A stretch of 9,114 nucleotides of DNA from an uncultured Prevotella sp. GTDB lineage: Bacteria > Bacteroidota > Bacteroidia > Bacteroidales > Bacteroidaceae. Made by a program: the position numbers and the translations under genes. Below the pieces are notes generated by a model, which did not search any database, was not told the DNA's origin, and was given only the letters and a program-made list of their open reading frames with translations. The stretch lies in the NCBI GenBank assembly GCA_900318855.1, contig ONMG01000312.1, positions 1 through 9,114 of the forward strand, in the 5' to 3' direction. Positions 1 through 5,111 of the stretch are shown one piece after another (the stretch's first letter is position 1; the number at the start of each line of letters is the position of its first letter).

Positions 1-227
1 AACGAGAAGTCGAGACCCAGCGAGAAGAGCAGGAAGGTCACGCCGATGTCGGCCCAAGTGTGGATGTCCTTGATGTCGACCACCGACATGATATAGGGCA
101 TGGGGGGTGACACCAGGAAACCGGCTACGATATAGCCCAGGACAAGCGGCTGCTTGAGCTTCTTGAACAGCAGGGTTACAACTCCGGCCACTACGAGGAT
201 GAGGGCAAGGTCGGTGATGAGGCTCAT
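1..227 (-). CDS. Cation:proton antiporter (CPA2/Kef type), N-terminal part
   Basis: This gene is cut by the left window edge; 75 codons are visible from an ATG at 227-225. The translation starts MSLITDLALILVVAGVVTLL, a first membrane helix. A short basic loop follows (FKKLKQPLVLGYIVAGFL, about residues 21-38), which is the typical start of CPA2 monovalent cation:proton antiporters of the Kef/NapA group. Residues 58-75 (TWADIGVTFLLFSLGLDFS) match the family's next conserved helix with its 'G-x-x-x-L-L-F-x-L-G-L' pattern. Members are inner-membrane exchangers of Na+ or K+ for protons; some carry C-terminal TrkA-type regulatory domains, which cannot be judged here. The start lies only 13 bp after the pepT stop on the same strand, so the two are probably cotranscribed. 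The family assignment is fairly secure; the transported ion is not known. Confidence 0.82.
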   Translation of the reverse strand, partial: MSLITDLALILVVAGVVTLLFKKLKQPLVLGYIVAGFLVSPPMPYIMSVVDIKDIHTWADIGVTFLLFSLGLDFS

Positions 228-240
228 GGGCGTCTGTAGA

Positions 241-1464
241 TTAGTCGTTGAAGGTGCCTGTAATCTCGCATATCTTGGTGATTACCTTCACGGCCTTCTC
301 CATCACTTGTATGGAGACAAACTCATAAGGGCCGTGGAAATTTACACCGCCTGCGAAGATGTTGGGGCAGGGCAGACCGCGGAAGGAGAGCTGTGCTCCG
401 TCGGTGCCGCCACGGATAGGCTCCACCTTGGGAGCCACTCCCGTCTCCTGCATGGCCCGGAGCACGATGTCGATAACGTGCATGTTGGGGTCTATCTTCT
501 CCTTCATGTTGTAGTACTGGTCCTTGATGTCGATGCTGACCGTGCCCTCACCGTACTTCTCGTTCATGGCCTTGGCGATGTCGGCCATGAACTTCTTGCG
601 GGCCTCGAACTTGTCGCGGCTATGGTCGCGGATGAGATAGCTCAGCTTGGCCTCTTCGCAGTGGCTGTCGATACCCAGCAGGTGGTAGAAGCCTTCGTAG
701 CCTTCGGTGGTCTCGGGAATCTCTGTGTCAGGAATGTGGCTGTTGAACTCGCATGCCAGTCGTGAGGCATTCACCATCTTGCCTTTGGCATAGCCTGTGT
801 GCACGCTCACTCCCTTGATGACTACCTTGGCTGAGGCAGCATTGAAGTTCTCGTACTCCAGGTCACCGATGTCACCGCCGTCCATCGTGTAGGCCCACTT
901 GCAGCCGAATTTCTCTACGTCGAAGTGATGGGCTCCCATGCCGATTTCCTCGTCGGGATTGAAGGCTATGCGGATGTCGCCGTGCTTAATCTCGTCGTGG
1001 TCGCGCAGGTAGCACATCGCCTGTACAATCTCAGCGATGCCTGCCTTGTCGTCGGCACCCAGTAGCGTAGTGCCGTCGGTCACGATGAGATCCTCGCCCT
1101 TATGAGCCAGGAGCTCGGGGAACTTCTTTGGCGAGGAGACGATACCGGGCGAGAGCTCTATGTCGCTTCCGTCATAATGGCTGACGATGCTGGCTTTGAT
1201 ATTGGCGCCGCTGGCGTCGAGTGCTGTATCGTAGTGTGAGATGAAGCCGATAGTGGGGATGTCTTTCTTTGTGTTGGCCTTGAGGGTGGCGTAGATATAG
1301 CCCATGTCGTCCATCTCTACGTCGTCGAGTCCTTCGTGTTCAAGCTCTTCCTTCAGATATTTCGCAAAGACGAGCTGCTTGGCCGTACTGGGTACAGTGT
1401 TTGAGTCTTCAGCCGACTGTGTGTCGAATTTAGTGTAGTTGATGAATCTTTCGGTAATGTCCAT
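241..1464 (-). CDS. pepT: Peptidase T (tripeptide aminopeptidase, M20B)
   Basis: The 407-residue product has the length and full set of motifs of peptidase T, a cytoplasmic dizinc aminopeptidase that removes the N-terminal residue of tripeptides. The first metal motif is GFISHYDT (residues 73-80, with H77 as ligand and D79 behind it). LLGADDKAG (134-142) gives the bridging D138. NPDEEIG (169-175) gives the catalytic base E172 and ligand E173. YTMDGG gives D195, and NFHGPYEF gives H377. All positions fall within one or two residues of the enteric PepT numbering. The middle part (about 205-315) is the dimerisation 'lid' domain. The ATG at 1464 is the natural start, matching MDITERFINYTKFDT at the N-terminus of the family. 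A Bacteroidetes-type promoter sits about 60 bp upstream. The antiporter gene follows at 13 bp. Its role is presumably peptide use in an amino-acid-fermenting anaerobe. No defect is seen. Confidence 0.97.
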   Translation of the reverse strand: MDITERFINYTKFDTQSAEDSNTVPSTAKQLVFAKYLKEELEHEGLDDVEMDDMGYIYATLKANTKKDIPTIGFISHYDTALDASGANIKASIVSHYDGSDIELSPGIVSSPKKFPELLAHKGEDLIVTDGTTLLGADDKAGIAEIVQAMCYLRDHDEIKHGDIRIAFNPDEEIGMGAHHFDVEKFGCKWAYTMDGGDIGDLEYENFNAASAKVVIKGVSVHTGYAKGKMVNASRLACEFNSHIPDTEIPETTEGYEGFYHLLGIDSHCEEAKLSYLIRDHSRDKFEARKKFMADIAKAMNEKYGEGTVSIDIKDQYYNMKEKIDPNMHVIDIVLRAMQETGVAPKVEPIRGGTDGAQLSFRGLPCPNIFAGGVNFHGPYEFVSIQVMEKAVKVITKICEITGTFND

Positions 1465-1520
1465 GCTATTTTGTTTATGTTGTTAATCTTCAATGGATGG
1501 AAGCCTGTGATAGGCAGATG

Positions 1521-1552
1521 CAAATATAGGGAAAAACACCGACAGCTCCAAG
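1521..1552 (-). promoter_or_regulatory. Promoter for pepT (Bacteroidetes type)
   Basis: On the minus strand the -7 element TATATTTG (1528-1521) fits the Bacteroidetes consensus TAnnTTTG exactly. A CTTG at 1552-1549 lies 20 bp upstream, where the -33 TTTG element is expected. Transcription would begin about 50 bases before the pepT ATG at 1464. The elements are read by eye; the transcription start is inferred. Confidence 0.5.
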
Positions 1553-1690
1553 AAAGCAAGGTGAAAAAATACTAAGACCATGGCGTTTCCCCTGCGTAGG
1601 AGAGGCTTTGCGGGCCCGGCACCGACAAGAGTGTTCCTGAGTTGCGCACTGAACGGCGCCACGAGCTAAAGGATGCAAATGGCCTCTGTT

Positions 1691-1747
1691 GTCAGGAGGC
1701 GTTTCTGCCTTAGGTCGATAAACACTGTCGCAGAACTGCCTCTTGTC
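1691..1747. repeat. Imperfect inverted repeat between menB and pepT
   Basis: The left arm GTCAGGAGGCGTTTCTGCC (1691-1709) and right arm CGCAGAACTGCCTCTTGTC (1729-1747) pair at 14 of 19 positions, with some of the mismatches being G-T wobbles. The loop is about 19 bases. It could fold in RNA transcribed past menB, but no T-run follows on either strand, so it is not a standard terminator. Its function is unknown. Confidence 0.35.
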
Positions 1748-1897
1748 GGTCTTCTGGGTACTGACGAAGCTATATATATAAATAGGTATAGCCAGTCTAT
1801 CTTGGCTCTCTTTGCTGGCGATGTGGCAGCGGATGCGGCGGGCAGTATGAGCCGATGCTAACCCTCTTGCTGATGATAATGGAGCCTTATCGCAAAT

Positions 1898-1921
1898 GAA
1901 GCAGGTTTTCCCATCCGCTTC
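1898..1921 (-). terminator. Weak candidate hairpin after menB
   Basis: GAAGC (1898-1902) and GCTTC (1917-1921) form a 5-bp stem, with an inner GG/CC able to extend it. On the minus strand the stem lies 14 bp past the menB stop and is followed only by ATTT. The stem is short and the T-run poor, so this is a tentative call. Confidence 0.2.
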
Positions 1922-1934
1922 GCCTAGCACGTTG

Positions 1935-2756
1935 TCAGGGAAATTGCGGGTATTTGCCAAAGTCGGGCTTGCGTTTCTCCAGGAAGGCGCGGCCTCCTTC
2001 CTGAGCCTCATCGAGCGTGTAGTAGAGCATCGTGGCATCGCCGGCCAGCTCCTGAATGCCTGCCTGTCCGTCGAGTTCGGCATTGAATCCGGCCTTCATC
2101 ATGCGCAGAGCCAGTGGACTGCGCTCCATCATGGTCTCTGCCCAGGTCACGCACTCGTCTTCCAACTGGTCGAAGGGCACCACCTTGTTGACGAGCCCCA
2201 TTTGCTCGGCCTCCTGGGCTGAGTACTGGCGACAGAGGAACCAGATCTCGCGCGCCTTCTTCTGGCCGACGATTCTTGCCAGATAGGAGGCACCGAAGCC
2301 GGCATCGAAGCTCCCCACCTTGGGTCCCGTCTGTCCGAAGCGTGCATTCTCCGAGGCGATGGTCAGGTCGCACACCACGTGCAGCACGTGGCCGCCTCCG
2401 ATGGCATAGCCGTTCACCATGGCGATGACGGGCTTAGGCAGTCGGCGGATTTGCATCTGCACGTCGAGCACGTTGAGGCGTGGCACTCCGTCGGTGCCCA
2501 CGTATCCTCCCCGGCCCTTCACATGCATGTCGCCTCCGGCACAGAAAGCCTTGTCGCCAGCGCCGGTAAGGATGACCACCCTGATGTCGAGGCTGTCGCG
2601 GCAGTAGCCGAAAGCCTGCGACATCTCCCACACGGTGAGCGGTGTGAAGGCATTGCGGTAGCGCGGGCGGTTGATGGTTATCTTGGCTATGTGATTATAC
2701 TCTTCGAAGAGTATCTCCTTGAAGTCGAATCCTTCAATCTTTTTCCATTCTCTCAT
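1935..2756 (-). CDS. menB: 1,4-dihydroxy-2-naphthoyl-CoA synthase (MenB)
   Basis: The 273-residue product is a crotonase-fold enzyme that closes the second ring in menaquinone synthesis, turning o-succinylbenzoyl-CoA into 1,4-dihydroxy-2-naphthoyl-CoA. The oxyanion-hole segments are GAGDKAFCAGGD (65-76) and VNGYAIGGGHVLH (114-126). The active-site run GQTGPKVGSFDAG (141-153) contains catalytic D151 and the glycine G144 that marks the bicarbonate-dependent type I enzymes; type II enzymes have an aspartate there. VGQKKAREIWFLCRQY (163-178) and the C-terminal KRKPDFGKYPQFP are also MenB signatures. I chose the ATG at 2756 (MREWKKIEGF). A longer in-frame start at 2810 would add 18 residues, but it lies upstream of the likely promoter and is not seen in the family. 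menE is divergent, 105 bp away. No defect is seen. Confidence 0.96.
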   Translation of the reverse strand: MREWKKIEGFDFKEILFEEYNHIAKITINRPRYRNAFTPLTVWEMSQAFGYCRDSLDIRVVILTGAGDKAFCAGGDMHVKGRGGYVGTDGVPRLNVLDVQMQIRRLPKPVIAMVNGYAIGGGHVLHVVCDLTIASENARFGQTGPKVGSFDAGFGASYLARIVGQKKAREIWFLCRQYSAQEAEQMGLVNKVVPFDQLEDECVTWAETMMERSPLALRMMKAGFNAELDGQAGIQELAGDATMLYYTLDEAQEGGRAFLEKRKPDFGKYPQFP

Positions 2757-2785
2757 AGATGTGACGGTCTTTAATTTTATTGAGG

Positions 2786-2816
2786 CAAAGTTACATATTT
2801 TTGGCCTCACGGCATA
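2786..2816 (-). promoter_or_regulatory. Promoter for menB
   Basis: The minus-strand -7 element TAACTTTG (2793-2786) matches TAnnTTTG exactly. TATG at 2816-2813 lies 19 bp upstream as an imperfect -33 element. Transcription would start about 20-25 bases before the ATG at 2756, which supports that start over the one at 2810. Confidence 0.45.
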
Positions 2817-2836
2817 GAGAAGTCGAAGTTTTTTAT

Positions 2837-2844
2837 TACTTTCG
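2837..2844 (+). promoter_or_regulatory. Possible -7 element for menE
   Basis: TACTTTCG fits TAnnTTTG with one mismatch and lies 17 bases before the menE ATG. No good -33 element is seen; its expected place (about 2813-2817) overlaps the -33 region of the menB promoter on the other strand, so the two promoters may compete. The evidence is weak. Confidence 0.3.
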
Positions 2845-2861
2845 CATGAAAAAGCAAGGCA

Positions 2862-3860
2862 ATGACTTTAGAAGAATTCCTCCAGGAATGGCGCGATGGC
2901 AGCCCCACACTGCTCGTCCACACCAGCGGCTCCACGGGCAGCCCCAAACCTTTGCGGGTGGAGAAGCAGCGTATGCTCAACTCTGCCCGTATCACATGCG
3001 ACTTCCTCGGACTGAAGCCCGGGCAGTCGGCGTTGCTCTGTATGCCGCTCGACTACATTGCGGGCAAGATGATGGTGGTGAGAAGTCTGGAGCGACAGCT
3101 GAGGCTCATCAGCGTGGCGCCCACGGGGCACCCGCTGGCCGAGCTGCCCGAGAACTGTACCATCGACTTTGCAGCTATGGTGCCCCTGCAGGTCTACAAT
3201 TCATTGCAGGTGCCCCGAGAGCGTGAGCGGCTGCAGGCCATTGGGCATCTCATCATTGGAGGCGGAGCCATCGACGAGGAGCTGCGTGCTGTCTTGGCCT
3301 CGTTCCCCAATGCCGTGTGGAGTTCCTACGGCATGACAGAGACCCTCTCGCACATTGCTCTCCGCAGGCTCAGCGGTCCCGGGGCCAGTAGCTGGTACAG
3401 ACCTTTCCCCTCGGTGAAACTCGGACTCGACGCCAATGGGTGCCTCGTCATCCAGGCACCGCTCGTCAGCCCCAGCACACTGGTGACCCACGACCGGGCC
3501 GAACTGACAGAGGATGACTGCGGCTGCTGTTTCCGTATCCTGGGACGACTCGACAACGTGATATGCAGCGGCGGCATCAAGTTGCAAATTGAGGAAGTGG
3601 AGGCACTGCTGCGCCCCGTGTTGCATGCTCCTTTCCTGCTGACCAAGCGCCCCGACCGCAAGTTTGGCGAGGCGGCGGTGATCCTCACCGAGGCGGCCGA
3701 CGTAGCCGCCGTGGCTCGGACTTGCTCTGAGGTGCTGCCCCGGTTCTGGCGTCCCCGCGAGGTGCTGCATGTGGAGAGCATACCACTGACAGCCACGGGA
3801 AAACCGGCTCGGGCCGAGGCCGAGAAGTTGGCTGCACGCCTGGCCGCAGCAGAAGGGTAG
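2862..3860 (+). CDS. menE: o-Succinylbenzoate-CoA ligase (MenE), short form
   Basis: This adenylate-forming (ANL) enzyme activates o-succinylbenzoate with ATP and CoA, one step before MenB. Visible motifs, in order, are the P-loop HTSGSTGSPKP (20-30), SSYGMTET (154-161; the Y-G-x-T-E motif), LGRLDNVICSGGIKLQ (227-242; the hinge aspartate D231), and IPLTATGKPAR (307-317) with the catalytic lysine K314 of the small C-terminal domain. At 332 residues it is far shorter than E. coli MenE (about 450), and the P-loop begins only about 20 residues from the N-terminus. This is not a start error: an in-frame TGA at 2847-2849 lies just upstream. From memory, short MenE proteins are usual in Bacteroidetes, so the missing N-terminal subdomain is probably a lineage trait. 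The context with menB supports the MenE call over other CoA ligases. Confidence 0.9.
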   Translation: MTLEEFLQEWRDGSPTLLVHTSGSTGSPKPLRVEKQRMLNSARITCDFLGLKPGQSALLCMPLDYIAGKMMVVRSLERQLRLISVAPTGHPLAELPENCTIDFAAMVPLQVYNSLQVPRERERLQAIGHLIIGGGAIDEELRAVLASFPNAVWSSYGMTETLSHIALRRLSGPGASSWYRPFPSVKLGLDANGCLVIQAPLVSPSTLVTHDRAELTEDDCGCCFRILGRLDNVICSGGIKLQIEEVEALLRPVLHAPFLLTKRPDRKFGEAAVILTEAADVAAVARTCSEVLPRFWRPREVLHVESIPLTATGKPARAEAEKLAARLAAAEG

Positions 3861-3869
3861 GGCACATCC

Positions 3870-4040
3870 TTAATCTCTCGTGTACCCGCCTTTGAGCTCA
3901 TCTTTTTTCGCGAAATACTTAAGAATATACGGTTTGTCTTCGCTGCGTATTAGCAGTTTTGCCAGGCCTTGTTGGGCAATTTCTATCCGATTATCCGGGT
4001 GCTTTCCCCTCTTGACAGTTTGCTGCCTCGTGGTTAAATA
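3870..4040 (-). pseudogene. Start-less coding-like remnant downstream of menE
   Basis: On the minus strand a frame runs for 56 codons between an in-frame TGA (4043-4041) and a TAA (3872-3870). It has no ATG, GTG or TTG. The residues look like real soluble protein rather than random translation: segments such as DNRIEIAQQGLAKLLIRSED and KPYILKYFAKKDELKGGYTR are rich in charged and helix-forming residues. It ends 10 bp from the menE stop, tail to tail. I do not recognise the family. The simplest reading is the C-terminal piece of a gene whose 5' part was lost, with the 23-bp repeat array now lying where upstream sequence would be. Chance is possible at this length. Confidence 0.35.
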
Positions 4041-4059
4041 TCAGCTATTCAATGTGTTA

Positions 4060-4077
4060 GGTGCCGGTTCCGGCACC
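4060..4077. repeat. Perfect 8-bp inverted repeat
   Basis: GGTGCCGG and CCGGCACC are exact complements separated by TT. The right arm runs into the first unit of the 23-bp tandem array. There is no T-run, so it is not a standard terminator. Confidence 0.7.
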
Positions 4078-4183
4078 CCTGGGCGACAGGGCCTCTGACC
4101 CCTGGGCGATACCCCCTCTGACCCCGGGGTGCCGGGGCCTCTGACCCCTGGGCGTCAGCCGGTGTCACCCCTGGTCGATTCAG
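4069..4183. repeat. Five tandem units of a degenerate 23-bp GC-rich repeat
   Basis: The segment divides exactly into five 23-bp units: 4069-4091, 4092-4114, 4115-4137, 4138-4160 and 4161-4183. Units 2, 3 and 4 all begin CCTCTGACCCC. Units 1, 2 and 4 share the core ACCCCTGGGCG; unit 5 has ACCCCTGGTCG and unit 3 ACCCCGGGGTG, which contains the palindrome ACCCCGGGGT (4121-4130). The last 6-8 bases of each unit vary. There are no spacers, so this is not CRISPR, and 23 is not a multiple of three, so it is not a protein repeat. It lies about 220 bp upstream of the nrfH promoter. It may be a minisatellite or part of a dispersed intergenic element. Confidence 0.75.
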
Positions 4184-4263
4184 TCGCTTGCTTTGAGGCT
4201 GCCATTTCTGTGGCTTGGGGTGTTCCGCCGTAAGGTTATAAGTATGCGAAATTGGTCTTCCGA

Positions 4264-4320
4264 AGGTCCGCCCCCCTGCGTGTAGGACCTCTGGCGCTGT
4301 GCCCCCACACAGCTGGGGGC
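4264..4320. repeat. Two GC-rich inverted repeats upstream of the nrf promoter
   Basis: AGGTCC (4264-4269) pairs with GGACCT (4285-4290). GCCCCCA (4301-4307) pairs exactly with TGGGGGC (4314-4320) around the 6-base loop CACAGC. Neither is followed by a T-run. Both lie upstream of the proposed nrfH transcription start, so they would act as DNA sites, or as part of a transcript reading in from menE, if they act at all. Confidence 0.45.
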
Positions 4321-4372
4321 TCAGCCTCGTATCCCCATTTATTAGGATGCAAAGCTGAAATATTCCAAATTC

Positions 4373-4407
4373 TTGACATGTTATATCAGAAAGCTTTTAT
4401 ATATTTG
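4373..4407 (+). promoter_or_regulatory. Promoter for the nrfH-nrfA-resB-ccsA operon
   Basis: TATATTTG (4400-4407) matches the Bacteroidetes -7 consensus TAnnTTTG exactly. The -33 region is less clear: a CTTG (4372-4375) is 24 bp upstream, longer than the usual 19-21. The same stretch also reads as TTGACA-17 bp-TTTATA. Transcription would start near 4411-4415, about 25 bases before the GTG at 4439. This excludes a TTG start at 4373 for nrfH. Confidence 0.45.
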
Positions 4408-4438
4408 CGGTAAAATTAGAAACCAAATAACTGTCACC

Positions 4439-5041
4439 GTGCGCCTAAATAAGATTAAATCCCTCAAAGACCGCTTCAGCTACCCTCAGAAGGTAGCGCT
4501 GCTCCTATTGGCTGGTGTCATCACTGGTCTTGGCGTGCTGTTCCTCTATCTGCTCAGAATGCACACTTACATTGCGGGCGATGACCCCTCGGCTTGTGTG
4601 AACTGCCACATCATGGCACCCTATTATGCCACCTGGTCGCACTCTTCACATGGTCGTGACGCCACATGTAATGACTGCCACGTGCCCAATGGCAATATTG
4701 CCTCGCACTACCTCTTTAAAGGACTCGACGGCATGAAGCACGTGGCCTACTTCGTAACGCGAAGCGAGCATCAGTCCATTAAGGCTGAGGATCCGAGCGC
4801 TGAGGTCATCATGGACAACTGCATCCGCTGTCATCGTCAGCTCAACACCGAGTTTGTCAAGACGGGTCGCATCGACTATATGGAGGCCAAGCGCGGACAG
4901 GGCATGGCCTGCTGGGACTGTCACCGCAATGTGCCTCACGGTGGGGGCAACTCGCTGAGCTCCACCCCCTGGGCCGAGACGCAGGTGCCCATTCCACCAT
5001 CGCCTGTGCCTGAGTGGCTGCAGAAGCTTTTAGGTCACTGA
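4439..5041 (+). CDS. nrfH: Cytochrome c nitrite reductase small subunit (NrfH)
   Basis: NrfH is a membrane-anchored tetrahaem cytochrome of the NapC/NirT family that oxidises menaquinol and passes electrons to NrfA. From a GTG at 4439 the protein has 200 residues: a cytoplasmic basic start (VRLNKIKSLKDRF), one membrane helix (about 18-40), then a periplasmic part. Four haem sites are present: CVNCH (53-57), CNDCH (77-81), CIRCH (128-132) and CWDCH (158-162). The first continues as CVNCHIM, matching the CxxCHxM of NrfH, where the methionine binds haem 1. KGLDGMKH (94-101) is a family motif close to the quinol site. I prefer the GTG because the frame's only earlier start, a TTG at 4373, would place the -7 element inside the coding region. 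nrfA follows after 70 bp. The identification is firm; the start is less so. Confidence 0.94.
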   Translation: MRLNKIKSLKDRFSYPQKVALLLLAGVITGLGVLFLYLLRMHTYIAGDDPSACVNCHIMAPYYATWSHSSHGRDATCNDCHVPNGNIASHYLFKGLDGMKHVAYFVTRSEHQSIKAEDPSAEVIMDNCIRCHRQLNTEFVKTGRIDYMEAKRGQGMACWDCHRNVPHGGGNSLSSTPWAETQVPIPPSPVPEWLQKLLGH

Positions 5042-5060
5042 GCAGGCCCGACGACCATTC

Positions 5061-5075
5061 TTAATTATGAATTAA
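5061..5075. repeat. AT-rich perfect inverted repeat between nrfH and nrfA
   Basis: TTAATT and AATTAA are exact complements around ATG. It lies in the 70-bp gap, 36 bp before the nrfA start. It could be a regulator site or a small processing hairpin, but AT-rich palindromes of this kind arise easily and no function can be assigned. Confidence 0.35.
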
Positions 5076-5111
5076 CAAATGTAACGACATAGCAATAATA
5101 CCAATAGCATT

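Larger units (their letters stand above)
1465..1934. other. Gene-poor 470-bp interval between pepT and menB
   Basis: No convincing gene lies here. Besides the pepT promoter, the interval shows three things. First, one minus-strand frame stays open from inside menB through nearly the whole gap, to 1490, without a plausible start of its own. Second, a 62-codon plus-strand frame (1673-1861) starts with ATG; its product is not recognised and it has no promoter or ribosome-site support. Third, there is an imperfect inverted repeat at 1691-1747. A TA-rich run (1771-1783) lies in the middle. The two overlapping open frames make it look like decayed coding DNA or a dispersed intergenic repeat rather than simple spacer, but this is inference. 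No tRNA cloverleaf was found by eye. Confidence 0.5.

Noticed and set aside
3201..3901. Two long minus-strand frames (189 and 191 codons)
   Set aside because: They are antisense to menE, which carries all ANL motifs; nothing in the antisense translations is recognisable.
3959..3979. Terminator hairpin for menE (TTGCC/GGCAA)
   Set aside because: The stem is only 5 bp with an 11-base loop, the T-run is poor, and it lies about 100 bp past the stop inside the coding-like remnant.
4069..4183. CRISPR array
   Set aside because: The 23-bp units are directly abutting, diverge from each other, and have no unique spacers; no cas gene is present.
4374..4388. Crp/Fnr-like dyad TGA-N9-TCA upstream of nrfH
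   Set aside because: The half sites are only three bases long and the centre would lie near -32, overlapping the promoter; this is too weak to call an operator.
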